A stretch of DNA of 64,000 bases from Candidozyma auris (taxonomy: Eukaryota > Ascomycota > Pichiomycetes > Serinales > Metschnikowiaceae): assembly GCF_003013715.1 (NCBI RefSeq), contig NC_072817.1, positions 868,001 to 932,000 of the forward strand, written 5' to 3'. Each line of letters starts with the position of its first letter. Position 1 is the first letter of the stretch. The position numbers were made by a program, and so were the translations under genes. Below the pieces are notes generated by a model that made no database searches, had not been told where the DNA came from, and worked only from the letters and a program-made list of their open reading frames with translations. Below are positions 18,357 to 28,888 of this stretch, one piece after another.

Positions 18357-18830
18357 GCAAGCGTTGTTGGTTTGAAGAGGGCACTCAGGACGTATGCAAT
18401 GTTCAGTTCATTATCACGAAATATTACGAACCCCCAATGTGAAGCTCCAACAAGCAAGATGTAGCTAATAATATAGCTAATGATGTAGCTGAGGGATGAT
18501 GAGAATCTCCTGGCTCTGCTGTTCAAATCACCAGCGCCTTGTTATATTCTCTTCAATGCATCAACAGCTGCCTGGACCCATGATGTTCGTCCGCCACAAC
18601 CATCAACATTACTGAAAGCGCCGCAAAGTTGATGATGGGCTGTAAAGCTCGTAAAGCTCTTCCAAATTGACCAACTTTCTCGCGTAGAGGTTGATATTTA
18701 ACCGTTGTTCCCTGTTCCTCACACTCTCACAAAGCCCCTCTCTCCACATTCCGTCAATCACAGTCCCCCATTGTCTTCGGCACCACCATTCTCTTCTTTC
18801 TTCAAACCCCTCCAACCACTTCTATGCTTC
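18357..18830. other. Gap between convergent genes
   Basis: 474 bases holding two 3' ends. A short internal near-repeat GATGTAGCTAAT / ATATAGCTAATGATGTAGCT lies at about 18459-18492. Otherwise nothing is seen. Confidence 0.5.
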
Positions 18831-19229
18831 TCATTTGTTATCGTTACATTTTTCACAAAGCACAAGTCCCGGATCCTCCCTCTGTTTGTTCTCAGCGTGG
18901 CCCAATCCAGATTCCGGGAAAAGAGCGTCCCTGATCAAATTTTTCACGAGCTTCGAATCTGGGAACCCATCGTAGTAGTACGCTTCACTCTGCTCCTCCA
19001 CGGCCACTTTCTTCATTCTGCGCTTGTACACGATCTGTTCTCCCTGTTCAGTAGTCACTGTGATCTGGAAGAGCCCCGGATTCTCGAAACTGGGACAAAG
19101 GGCCACTTCAGGCACCAAATTCTTTTCTGGATCGCTGAACGTCTGCAACACTTCTTGCATGTACCACACGGCCCGATTCTGCCACTTGCAACGGGCACAG
19201 TAGTAAATGGATACTTTCGGCAACGGCAT
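18831..19229 (-). CDS. Rdx-family (SelW/SelT/SelH-like) thioredoxin-fold protein
   Basis: A 132-residue protein. KVSIYYCARCKWQNRAVWYMQEVLQTF at the start carries a CxxC pair (Cys11, Cys14) in the beta-alpha turn, the site of the selenocysteine or cysteine in SelW-type proteins. Family blocks follow: GLFQITV, GEQIVYKRR and GFPDSKLVKNLIRDALFPESGLGH, the last matching the conserved 'GfPeakelKqrvRD' end. These proteins have a thioredoxin-like fold and probably a redox role; the substrate is unknown. As expected in fungi, the position is Cys, not Sec. The ATG is the first in frame. It lies between the convergent Myb-like gene and the 3' end of GAT1. Confidence 0.86.
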   Translation of the reverse strand: MPLPKVSIYYCARCKWQNRAVWYMQEVLQTFSDPEKNLVPEVALCPSFENPGLFQITVTTEQGEQIVYKRRMKKVAVEEQSEAYYYDGFPDSKLVKNLIRDALFPESGLGHAENKQREDPGLVLCEKCNDNK

Positions 19230-19568
19230 GGGGGAGAAGAGAGGTTATACTGAGAAGTGAAATGTTTCGCGATGTCACATCCTGAGCGGTTGGAAATACT
19301 ACATTGAGCGGAAGATGGTAACAGAAGAGAGAAATATGAATTGCTAAATTTTTGAAGGCCAAGATAGGAGTCTTCAAATTATCTATAAAATGTTCTATTT
19401 GGGCTTTGCAGCTGGCGGAACCCTTGGTCTGCGGGGGCTCACGGTGAGGTTTTGCACTCATTGGAGATATGGCACCGTGGCTATTGCTACACTACTTCTG
19501 TCTATCTTTTTTGATGAAAGTGGTCAATTTAAAGAAGCTTAGCAGCTCCTTCGTTACCGCATCTCATT
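19230..19568. other. Intergenic GAT1 3' end / Rdx promoter
   Basis: 339 bases; both flanking genes are on the minus strand, so this holds the Rdx-gene promoter and the GAT1 3' end. No further gene. Confidence 0.5.
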
Positions 19569-21499
19569 CTAAAGAGTCATGCTAAGCCAGTCCCACTTCC
19601 CAGAAAGCTCCTCCTCGTTGTGGCCACGCTTCTCTTGAATTGGTGGAAGATCACTCTCCTTCATCACGAAATCTCCCATCTGCCCCTGACCGGGCGACGC
19701 AGCCCCACTGTGTCTGTCTTTATGCGGTGAAAGCAACGATGGCTGTGCTGGGGCGTTCTGCAACGCCAGGATCGGTTTCCTCTTGGGATCTTTTCTTTTT
19801 GCTGCTGCCTTGGTGGGCGTCTTTTTCTGGTCTTTGTCGTACGGCGTGGGGTTGTAGTCGTCGCCGTCTTTCTTTTTGTCGTTCTTCTTGTCGTTCCCCT
19901 TCTTTCCTTCGGCGTTCTTCTTGGCCTTATCTCCTGACCGAGCTCTCTTTTTAATAACATCTGTTTTGAGACTTAGAGGTCGAACAGTACCATGAAGTTT
20001 GAGGAAAAGGCCACAGGCGTTGCACAAGGGCTCTCCTTGTGGGTTTCTTCGCCAAAGAGGCGTCGTTTTCGTATGGCAATTAGTGCATTCGACATGCCCG
20101 TTTTGAACACTGTTGTTCCCCGGTGTCGAAAGAGCTCGAGCGGTTCTTTGTTCTGATGATTCCTTGCCTGAGTCTTTACGGCTCCGAGTTTCCTTGCTTC
20201 TTTTCTGGGAGGAGATCAGCCGTGAAGCGCCTTGAAAACTGTTTCTGTTAAATAGCTGAGGTCGGCTTGCCGAGGCAGCAGCAGACATAGCGGGAGTGTC
20301 GTCGAAAAAGCTCTCGTCTCGTTCGTTCCAAGAAGCCAGGTATGATGGGGTGGCGGAAAGCTGGGGCCTGCCAAAAACGCTAGCGTTATCGAAAGATGAC
20401 GCTCCAAAAGGAGCGCTTTCGTTCATCGAGAACGCAGTCAGCGCCGATCTCGAAATCGACTGGCCGAGGTGGGCGTTGGAAGTATCTGAAGGAACATAGG
20501 CCACGGAGCCCGGTACCGAGCCCAGGCCCAGGCCGTCGTCTAGCTCGTAGGGGCTGCTCCAGTCTTTACCAAAATACTCGGCAACACTGACCAAAGAGTT
20601 ATCTCTGGCGAACTTGCCGCCGCCCATGGATTGGCTGAAGGACCCTGACACTGAGCCTGGAACCGACGCCAGTGGAGCATACGCAGTGGGATCAAACAGC
20701 AGCAGAGGCGTCTGGCGCTTGCTGGGGGGTTCGTAGTAGGAAGTTTGAATATTGATCGGACGTGGGGCGCTCAGAGAGATGCCCCTGGCGACGGTATGGC
20801 CGTGCGTCATGTTGTTATTAATGGTATTGTTGCTGTTGTCTATGAGGGTAGCTTGTGAGCTGGCCATGGAGTATTTGGAGTAGCCGCCAAAGCTGTGAGG
20901 AACCGTAAAGGAGTCGTTGGGGCCCTCAAACGCTAGTGGGTCGAGCGAGAAGGCAAAACCGTGGTCAGAAGCAAAATCCATTGGGTGGTCGGCATCGAAG
21001 CCAAGCGAACTCTGCTGACCAGGGTTCTCCTTTAGTGCCGCCGAGAGGTTCAGGTGGACTCCCCTACTGCCGTGGCCACAGGCTGCACCACAGGCAGAAA
21101 CGGGTTGGGTCTCTTTCTCGAGGCGTCAGAGGAAACGGAACCAGCCTTTCCCGACGACGACAGCGGCTTGGACGGGAGACGCCCACACGAAGATGAGGTG
21201 TTTTCGTAGTCTCGTCCAATGCGTCTGATGTGGGCAACGTAGTCGAACTCCTCGTGGCCCGGGTCTGTGCGCAGAAGCAGCGGCAGCAGCTCCTCGGCCT
21301 TGTTGTAGTCTTGTAGGCCTGGGTGGTTGAGCAAAGGCAGCAGCAAGAGCTCCAGGATGTGGGAGAGGTTGTTCAGTTTCTGGCCCACGGTGTGCATCAT
21401 CCGCCAAGTCAAGTTCTCCATTCTTGTGCGGTACGGAAGAAGGTTTTTGGCGTTTTTGTACATCAGCCAGAGCAGCTTAGCGTTGCTCTCATCGGGCAT
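19569..21499 (-). CDS. GAT1: GATA transcription factor Gat1/AreA-like, frame interrupted once
   Basis: Two overlapping frames together make one AreA-type nitrogen regulator. The upstream frame (21499 to 21050) holds [27 protein letters not shown], the conserved N-terminal block of fungal GATA nitrogen factors, followed by [11 protein letters not shown] and RKRPNPF. It stops at 21050. The other frame is open from about 21125 downward and carries the rest: a Ser/Asn-rich activation region, a GATA finger CTNC-x17-CNAC with the basic tail [12 protein letters not shown], a Lys/Asp-rich linker and the C-terminal end WDWLSMTL. The switch must fall between about 21125 and 21050 and needs one extra base; a GGGG run at 21061-21064 is a candidate. 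I see no GTATGT or TACTAAC intron signal there. An internal ATG at 20981 could give a shorter protein. In Candida, Gat1 activates nitrogen-catabolite genes. Confidence 0.85.
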
Positions 21500-21714
21500 G
21501 GCTCAAGGTGGTGTAAGAAGTCCTGGTGAAAGTAGTCCTGGTGAAAGTGTTGGAGGAGATGAGTGGAGCAGGAAGGCAGCAGGACGAGGTGTATCAGACG
21601 CCAGTCGGCAACAGCTTCCGACCAGACACGAAAACCGAGGGCACGCAACCAGAGTTCATGTTGAAATGGTAAAGGGACCTGTCTGGGTACATGGGCAGAC
21701 CAAGCCCTCGGAAA

Positions 21715-21725
21715 TGGCTGCAAAC
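21715..21725 (+). promoter_or_regulatory. TGGCTGCAAAC variant element
   Basis: A variant copy, 216 bases upstream of the GAT1 start. Confidence 0.4.
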
Positions 21726-23679
21726 GTCTTATCTCTGGCCCCCGGTGCGAACATCCCATTGGTGCGATATCAGCCGGGCCCTACGCTAGAGAAGAAACGC
21801 TGCGCAGGCCTAGTGGGGGCAACGCAAGGGACAGAAAAAGGGTATCTGTGGTTGCGCCTTGGGATGATACACTGTTTTGAGACTTTTCGGTTTGACTTGC
21901 TTGTGTTTGATTTTTTGTTTGTTGTTTAGGTTGTTCATGTCTCTTTACGGTGGATCTTCGCTGCCGTTGACAGCTCGCTAACGCTATCGCTTGGGACTAG
22001 ATGCAGTCACGATAACTTCCTCCTCCCGAGGTTCTCCGGGGGCGGACCTCTCCCGCTGGCGGTCTCTCCCAGTTGCCTTGTTGAGCTACCTCTAGCGGCT
22101 ATACCTTTGGATGTGCATGATTAGCAGCCTGTGCTCGCTTTATGGTGCCAGCGCGCCATGGCGCTTGTTTGGGAAATGTGATTGCACGATGTGGATGGAC
22201 AAGCTCAATGTGGTGAAGTGATAGAAGTGGTCTTATAATTGTTTGTTTGTGCACATTTGTAATGGCCAAGGGAACACAACGTTGAACATGTAGGATATCT
22301 TGCGATCGTAGTTTGAACCGTGATCGAGTAAAAAGCATCAAAGCGGGCACGGCGCAGGGGTAATTTTGAGCGAGCGAGTGGAGGTTCCGCTATCAGAACG
22401 TTTAAGCCTAATTTCGAATAAAAAAAAAGGCTGTTTTTCGGGATTAGCATCCAAGCCTTTAACACCCGGATGACTATTTTTGGATAAATTGTTCGACATG
22501 CTCGTCTCTCATCAGGGTTATTCCCTCGGAGTCGCTACGACGAGATAATTCAACGTTGATCGAGCAAGGTCGTTGTCATGCTTTTTGAGTCAGTAATTAT
22601 CCCCAAGTAAGCATTTGCAATGGTACTGCTGCATCATACGGCACCTTCCTGACTTCTGGAATAAAAAGAAAAAGAAAGAGCTAAGAAGCAAGATGACGAG
22701 ACGAAGAAAGATTCCGCTTCAAAGGGGCCCGAGTTTCATCATTGAACCTACAGCTCATGTGGTTATGTCTAAAATGACCTGACATCGCTGGAGGAACGCA
22801 AGTGGATTTGCAATGTAGAAGACTCTTTTAAATATGCCACGGATATGGTTTTATAAATTTGCCTCACGCTCCGGGTACTCATTATGTATTTGCTTGTTGA
22901 AAAAATAGATTACTACAAAAGAATACTGGGGAGATTATAGGCCAGAAATGATGTAAGATGGTTTCTTCTGTGAGCTACGGCTGATGAATAGTCACGGGTC
23001 TCTATCTGAAGAAAGATGGGTGCACCTGTATAACTCAGTCGACAGTGCTATTGTGATACAACCATATCACTCAATATTCTGGCTAGTCAATACTCGAGGA
23101 GGAGAAGGTCCATAATGTGTGGAGCCGTTTGATGCTCTGAGTCTGTGAGATTTTATGATTTGATGAGTGAAAAGAAAAGATTACGAAAGCCATACGTACA
23201 CCCATCGTCCCTTCGCTGCTTGTATATAGCCACGAATTGCTTATCACTGTTGGTTAGGTTGTTAGAATCGTAGCACAGCGAATACAGCATTGTACGGCTC
23301 ATAGATTCGTACAACTTCAAGCGTTCTTTTGATATAACTCATATTGTCATCACACAAGAAGTGCAATTCTTTATTGTTTTATTGGGTATGGGGGTGGATC
23401 CAAAAGGGGTCTCGAACAAATAAAGAAAAAGAACAAAGAAAGAAATAAGAAATCGTCCCTTCTGTATGTACATTATCATAAACGAACATGTTTCATTCCC
23501 AACTGGTGCCTGCAGTTCTCAAGGATCGAGTTGTAATCACTCCTTTTGATGCTTTGCGCTGTAGTAGCAATTATCACTGGCTGAGTTCAAATATCATCTT
23601 TGTGAGCAACTGCTACTTCCACTATTGTGTACAACGGAGGTGTTTCTTCAAATATGTAGAGAAAAGTCGCGTACGACAT

Positions 23680-23690
23680 TTTTGCAGCCA
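23680..23690 (-). promoter_or_regulatory. TGGCTGCAAAA variant element
   Basis: A variant copy, 1.1 kb upstream of the 24824 gene and 2.2 kb from GAT1, so its target is unclear. Confidence 0.35.
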
Positions 23691-24823
23691 TTGCCAAACT
23701 CTGAAATTGGCCACAGCGTAAAATTGCCCATAAACAATAAATGAGTTCGAGAGAACAAAAAATCAAAAGCTTGCTTAACGACAATGCTGTCTCCGTGGTG
23801 CTCATAGAGTTTCAGCCCGACAAGTCCTATTGCCTTTGATCCTTCTGGGGCCTCCTAAGCGATGATATTTCATACTCGGATTCTTTTTTTTTCCTTTTTT
23901 CTTTTTTTTAAAAGAAGCCTCTCAAAACAGCAATTGTGATAAGTTCCACACTATACTTTGAAAGCCCTCTAGGTCAAGTAAGCTGATGTTTTTATTCCTT
24001 GTCTCCTTTGTCGCCAAATTGTAGGAAAAAGCACCCTGTGCGTCTTTATGCCTGACAAGCTTCCAGAAACATCTCAAGCCTCAGAAGAGAACACGGAAAC
24101 AAGATGAAGGAAGTTTTTTTTCTATTTGTTGACGAGCATCTCAAGTCGTCGTGCCCTTACCAGTTGCGCAAACCCACTTCTCAATATTCTTTGATGCCTC
24201 AGCTCTTTCCTTAAGACTACCTACTCCGACTTCGCTTTGAGGCGTTTTTTCTTATTGCTGGAGAGATGTCCTGCACACGGTTCGCGCATACCGTGCGGAT
24301 CCCAGCTTGCAGCCAGCCTTCAAAAGGAGGTGCAAGAACTAGTCGAAAATCGTTGAATATCCCAAGTTTTTTTTAAAGATTCGATTGAAAAGCTCTTCAT
24401 TGGCTTCAGAAAGCCCATTTTCTCAAACATTTCTGCCCTTAGTCAAAAAAACCTTAACACCACGGTGCCCGTCCCCCCACCAAATCCTTGCCTCCTGAGC
24501 GCACTTTTTTTTTCCTGCCCTGGGCGTATACATTTCCCTCCTTGCTACCTTCCTCAGCCTTATTTTTTCCACCTCCCTCCTGGTCTTCCCAACGTTTCCA
24601 CACGTGTCAGCTATCTTCCTGGCTTGATAATACAAAAGCAAATAGCTCATAAATAATCTTTGCAATAGAAAACTTGGCCCCTATTGCATTTGTATTATCG
24701 TGTTGCCTGCTCCGTTTTCTTTCCCTGTCCGGCCTTTTCCCTTTTGCCACCTGCTGCCTGCCACCTTGACTAGACTTAATTGAACTTGGCCTCTGCCGCC
24801 ACTGTTTTCACTTTCCCTTTGCC

Positions 24824-25489
24824 ATGGCCGCCAGTCTTCAAGAAATGTACCCCAAGAGAAAGTTGGAGTTGGAGGATATCACCAACAGACACAAGAAGGC
24901 GAAACAGGGCAAGGAGTACTTCCACCAACTGCAAATGCAGCCACAGCCACTCCAAGAGAGACTGCCATCTCCGTCGTCGCCTTCGTCTTCGTCCCTGCCT
25001 CCTCTGAAACAGAGGTCGAAGTCCGTGTCGTTTGAGCTCTCCAAGAACGAGCACTATGAGAACCTGCCTCTTTTGACGCCCAAGGAAGACGACTTTGTTT
25101 CTGACACAGAGTACAACCAGCACCGCTCGGAGTCCTCCGAACAGCAGCTAGACAGAAACCCAGACTACGTTGCCTTGGGCGCCACGGCAGATATGCTACA
25201 CATGACGAAAGAGAAGATTGAAGACGACTTGGCCGAGCTCCTCTCCCTCCGGAAGGCTGCCAAGGTCGAGTCCAAGCTGGCCTTGGTCGACTTTTACGTC
25301 CGTCTCATCTGCAACGACAAGCTGCACAACTCCTCCTTCTCCAGCTTGCCTCAACAGCATCGCATCGTGTCAGCACCCCACATCAACTGGGGCAAATACC
25401 ACAAGGGGTTGCAAAACGCCTCTATATCTCACGACTGTACGAACGATTACGAAAAGGTGTTCAAAGGGTTGAAGATGTTTCCAAATTAG
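24824..25489 (+). CDS. Unrecognised serine-rich nuclear-type protein
   Basis: A 221-residue protein that I do not recognise. The N-terminus is basic (YPKRKLELEDITNRHKKAKQ), resembling a nuclear localisation signal. A Ser/Pro-rich stretch follows with QRSKSVSFEL, a possible basophilic-kinase site. The middle contains two likely helices, KEKIEDDLAELLSLRKAAKVESKLALVDFYVRLICN. The end, INWGKYHKGLQNAS...YEKVFKGLKMFPN, looks conserved in style. There is no membrane segment or enzyme motif. Cell-cycle repressors of the Whi5/Nrm1 type were considered because of the Ser/Pro leader and helix, but the motif match is not convincing. It has a long upstream region shared with GAT1 and its 3' end faces CUE5. 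Confidence 0.75.
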   Translation: MAASLQEMYPKRKLELEDITNRHKKAKQGKEYFHQLQMQPQPLQERLPSPSSPSSSSLPPLKQRSKSVSFELSKNEHYENLPLLTPKEDDFVSDTEYNQHRSESSEQQLDRNPDYVALGATADMLHMTKEKIEDDLAELLSLRKAAKVESKLALVDFYVRLICNDKLHNSSFSSLPQQHRIVSAPHINWGKYHKGLQNASISHDCTNDYEKVFKGLKMFPN

Positions 25490-25679
25490 GCATCCGTCAT
25501 CCCTTACCACCATTTTTATGTCCTGTGTATACTACTACCACATCTTTATAGACCCAGCGTGTTGGATCTACGTGATTTCGGCGTGTCTCCTTCACTCACG
25601 TCTTGGCCTTTATAAATAGCTTCCCTATTTGCTGTTGTAGCACATCAAGATGTCGTGACATTCTTCATTAATATAGCCT

Positions 25680-26771
25680 TTATTTCTTACTATCAGTAGT
25701 ACTTGCAGCAGCAGCGCCTGTGGCTGTGTTAGAAGGCTCCTCGTCCTCCAGATCCGTAACCAAAAACGCATCCAGGGTCACGGGCACATCGGAATTGAGC
25801 GGTTGCCATTTATGTTGCTCCTCTTCTTTCGGGCGTTCACGTTTAGGCAACAGGGGCGCCTTCTCCAGATGAAGGTTTACATGGTCGTGGAAGTCCAGTG
25901 ACAATATCTCTGGGTCCTCGTCAAAGCGCTTAGCACGCTGGTTCTGGTTGAAAGAAGAACCACCCAAGGCACCGAAAAGCTTAGGGCTCTGTGTACGGTT
26001 CTGGCCCCGGTTCTGGCCCCGGTTCTGGCCGCTACGGTTTTGATTCTCATTAGGGTCCTGAGAAAACTTCCTCGAGAGCCCCAGCACCCAGCCATTAATG
26101 GTGGATTTGGCTTCCTCGAATCCCTGGGTAAAAGTCTCCTTCAACTGCTCAATCTCATCAGGAGACTCTTCTCCAGGAGGAGGAGCGCTCTTCTTACGGT
26201 GCTGGGAACGGCGTCTTCTCTCTTCTCTCTCAAATTCCTTCTGTAATTGTCTTGCTAAAAGCTCGTCGTCAGTCAAATCCTGTTGTTTGGGAGGCACTGG
26301 CGGAGGCGCAGGGATGGCGATATCAGGAGTATACGTTGGGTCCAGCAAGTAGAGTAAAGCATTGAAGGCAGGGTCAGGTTGCCCTTGCGATGCAATCAAA
26401 ATCGCCTGGATGTACTTATCTTCGATCTGTGGGAACGCATCCTTCAAGTCTTTCTTCACCTGGGATAAAGGCGAAAGAGGACGTGCTGGAGGAGGAGGAG
26501 CGTCTGACTCTTCATCAGCCTTCTTCGACGAATCCTTTCCAGATGATTTATCTTCCTTGTCTTCCTTGTCTTCATTCTTGTCTTTGGTGTCCTCTTTTTT
26601 GTCTTCTTTCTCTTCATTCTTATCGTCTTTGTCCTCTTCCTTCAGCTCGGACTCCTTATCAGTCTCCGGTTTCTTGTCCGACGTCTCAGCTTTCGCGTCT
26701 TTCGCTGAATCGTCGACCTCGTCGAGGTCAATTGGAGTAGTTGGGGCAACCAGCAATTTCTCTTTGGCCAT
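25680..26771 (-). CDS. CUE5: Cue5-like ubiquitin-binding autophagy receptor
   Basis: A 363-residue hydrophilic protein. An N-terminal run of Lys, Glu and Asp (residues 20-90) precedes a CUE domain at about 105-147: VKKDLKDAFPQIEDKYIQAILIASQGQPDPAFNALLYLLDP, with the typical FP start and the hydrophobic LL end. It continues with LTDDELLARQLQKEFEREERRRR, also present in yeast Cue5, and a Gln/Asn/Arg repeat region. Near the C-terminus is KWQPLNSDVP; WQPL fits the W-x-x-L Atg8-interacting motif and its position agrees with Cue5. Cue5 links ubiquitinated aggregates to Atg8 for autophagy in the cytosol. The start is the first ATG. Two promoter elements in opposite orientation lie 265 and 420 bases upstream. 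Confidence 0.9.
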   Translation of the reverse strand: MAKEKLLVAPTTPIDLDEVDDSAKDAKAETSDKKPETDKESELKEEDKDDKNEEKEDKKEDTKDKNEDKEDKEDKSSGKDSSKKADEESDAPPPPARPLSPLSQVKKDLKDAFPQIEDKYIQAILIASQGQPDPAFNALLYLLDPTYTPDIAIPAPPPVPPKQQDLTDDELLARQLQKEFEREERRRRSQHRKKSAPPPGEESPDEIEQLKETFTQGFEEAKSTINGWVLGLSRKFSQDPNENQNRSGQNRGQNRGQNRTQSPKLFGALGGSSFNQNQRAKRFDEDPEILSLDFHDHVNLHLEKAPLLPKRERPKEEEQHKWQPLNSDVPVTLDAFLVTDLEDEEPSNTATGAAAASTTDSKK

Positions 26772-27035
26772 TTCAATCGGCGGGTTTAAGCTGTAAGTGA
26801 TACTAGGTTTAAGGTATCGTGTAACTTATAGATTATTGCGGGGGGTGAGTGTGTCGTGTGAAGACCAAAAGAAGGGTACATGGTGTGGCATAAAGACAAT
26901 TGAAGAAGATACTATAAATTTCGATATTTCGCTTGTGTGTGAGCGATTAAATGCTTTACTGCTTGTCAACTTTGAGTGTATGAATATGTGTGATGTTCAC
27001 TGCAACTGAATGTGGATAGACTGGAGCTGGTCCAA

Positions 27036-27046
27036 TTTCGCAGCCA
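27036..27046 (-). promoter_or_regulatory. TGGCTGCGAAA promoter element
   Basis: An exact copy, 265 bases upstream of CUE5 and on the CUE5 coding strand. Confidence 0.5.
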
Positions 27047-27190
27047 TAGTCACAATACTCCTTTGTAGGACTGTTGTAACATTATTTTCACAGGAATCGT
27101 GATGTCTGGTCCTACTAGGTGACTTCCAAAAAAAGGAATCTGTATCGTGGCCTTTAATCTATCAACTGTCTCCTTGAGAGATTTCTTGAA

Positions 27191-27201
27191 TGGCTGCGAA
27201 A
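27191..27201 (+). promoter_or_regulatory. TGGCTGCGAAA promoter element
   Basis: An exact copy, 420 bases upstream of CUE5, inverted relative to the copy 155 bases away. Confidence 0.5.
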
Positions 27202-28167
27202 ATGAGCCTATCAAACTAGGAGGCACAGCCATAGCAGATAGACGTATGAAAAGTGTGAGTATCTAAGGGCAGTCCAATAATCAACAATGTAACCAGAAAA
27301 AATTGACTTGTACTTTTCTTTCTCAATTTTTGTTCCATTTGTGCTATTTTACATATTGTGTCTCTTCTGATCATAAAGAAGGGAGAACTGTGAATACAAA
27401 CAAGCTTTATGGCATACGTCTCCCTCCGTGATGTCAGCAGCTTGGGTAGTCTTGTCAAAAAAACTTATCAAATCCACAGATTCATCAAAGCTTTGAGTGC
27501 TTTCAGAGCCCTGTTTGCAACTTCTTCCATCTTACCCACGTGACCTCAGGCCCGTAGTATAAATGTGCTGAAGCATCGCATCTACAAAATTCCTCATTGA
27601 TAGTATTTTTTTATTCTCCGAAATATGCTAGAGCTTGGTATCATTTTCCTCCATTGATACTATAGTGTGGACAGCGGAGGCATAACCAAAGAACACCGGC
27701 ATCGTGTTGTGTCTGCTTCTAGCCGCCACAAGGTGCCAGTGTCCGAAATCTCTTACTCTATATGGTCAAATGGACTAATTGGTTCAATTTTTTGATCCTC
27801 TCAGAATTTGCAAGATAACTCTTGAGTGCACTGTATCCTAAGATGCTTTAGTAAGATGAGTTGACCGTTCATGTTTCATCTGTCGTTTCGGTTCTTCTAC
27901 TGAATTAACAGCCACCAGTGGGTTACAGTATATTGCATAGGTCGAATGGGATTTCTTGAAATTTACTTATTTATTAGAGGCTATGGTTTGGCTCTAATTT
28001 ATCTTCGTCTACACTTTCAACTCTTCGTATAACTGTCTGTTGATGGTACAGTCGTGATGCAAATGTTACATAGATGGTGCCGTTGGCATTCGAATGAAAC
28101 CAATGACTCTAATGCCAAATGGTCGATGATTCTCTTCTTCTATTCCCCTTTCTGCAAGCTTTTACCC

Positions 28168-28476
28168 TCACAAGTCGTTTTCGGCCTTTAACTTCTCTTT
28201 CACATCCTTCAACTCGGCTTTTCTTCTGTTCAAGTCCATGATTTCACACTCCTCCCACACGTGCTTGTCGTGATGGCAGTCCACCGACCCGTTGGCACTT
28301 TGCCTGAAGAGACACGTCTGGTAAAGGGCAAAGTAGGCGGCACATCTATCTCTCCACTTCAAGGGAACTTTATATTTCTGTAAATCGTCCTCGGAAACTG
28401 GAGTTAGTATTAAAAGTCATGAAGCGACATGCAGTTAGCAATACATACGGAGAGGAGGGAATTGTGTGAGGGCCAT
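28168..28476 (-). CDS. NDUFB7-like complex I subunit (twin CX9C), spliced
   Basis: Two exons: 28476-28449 (28 bases) and 28397-28168 (230 bases), joined to 86 codons including the stop. The 51-base intron starts GTATGT and ends TACTAACTCCAG, a perfect yeast branch point only a few bases from the acceptor. The 85-residue protein starts MALTQFPPLL and contains VPLKWRDRC, a CX9C pair, a second CX9C pair (CHHDKHVWEEC), then a charged helix NRRKAELKDVKEKL. The twin CX9C layout with H-x-W-E-x-C-E matches NDUFB7 (B18), an intermembrane-space-side subunit of mitochondrial NADH dehydrogenase. The downstream neighbour on the same strand at 28889-29151 is built the same way. The exon join is inferred from splice signals and frame. 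Confidence 0.85.
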
Positions 28477-28888
28477 TGTGTGAAGAATAGCAGTTGGTTG
28501 TTCTCGTCCAATGGGAATTAGGGTGTTTGAAAATGTTGATGGAGGTGAGGTGCCGGGTACTATGTGCAGGTCGTCTTTAGCAGTCAAGGAACAGAAATCA
28601 TTACAGAGTCTACAAATTGAGCGTGAGGAAAGAGCTTGATGAGACAGACCGCGGGCCGTGATGCTAACTTTCATGTTGTTTGGAATTTATGTGTTCATTG
28701 CGAGCGATAAGATCAGCTTTCCATGAAACCTTCGCTGAGCGTTCGTCCCATCAGATCCACCAAGTATGACATAATCTTTCAAAAATTTAGCTTGTATTGT
28801 CTGTTTTCACGTCCTGGTCAATCTCGTGTCAAACCTCCCTCCTCTCTTTGCTTCTGGCCTTCTGTAAGTCCGAATTTATTTATGCTAT
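28477..28888. other. Spacer between the two twin-CX9C genes
   Basis: 412 bases holding the promoter of the first gene and the 3' end of the second. No other gene seen. Confidence 0.5.

Larger units (their letters stand above)
21500..24823. other. Long divergent intergenic region (3.3 kb) upstream of GAT1
   Basis: Two variant elements are present (21715-21725, 216 bases upstream of GAT1, and 23680-23690). There are T-rich runs near 23880-23910 and 24360, and C/T-rich leader sequence before the 24824 gene. Short open frames (for example 23488-23721) show no family signal. Long upstream regions are usual for regulators such as GAT1. Confidence 0.5.
26772..28167. other. Intergenic upstream of CUE5 (1.4 kb)
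   Basis: Contains the paired elements at 27036-27046 (minus) and 27191-27201 (plus), a CACGTGAC box at about 27537-27544 and AT-rich DNA. Also the 3' flank of the first twin-CX9C gene. No coding region recognised. Confidence 0.5.

Noticed and set aside
20216..20981. GAT1 read as a short protein starting at 20981
   Set aside because: The conserved N-terminal AreA block just upstream is clearly part of the same protein, so the break is in the sequence rather than the gene start.
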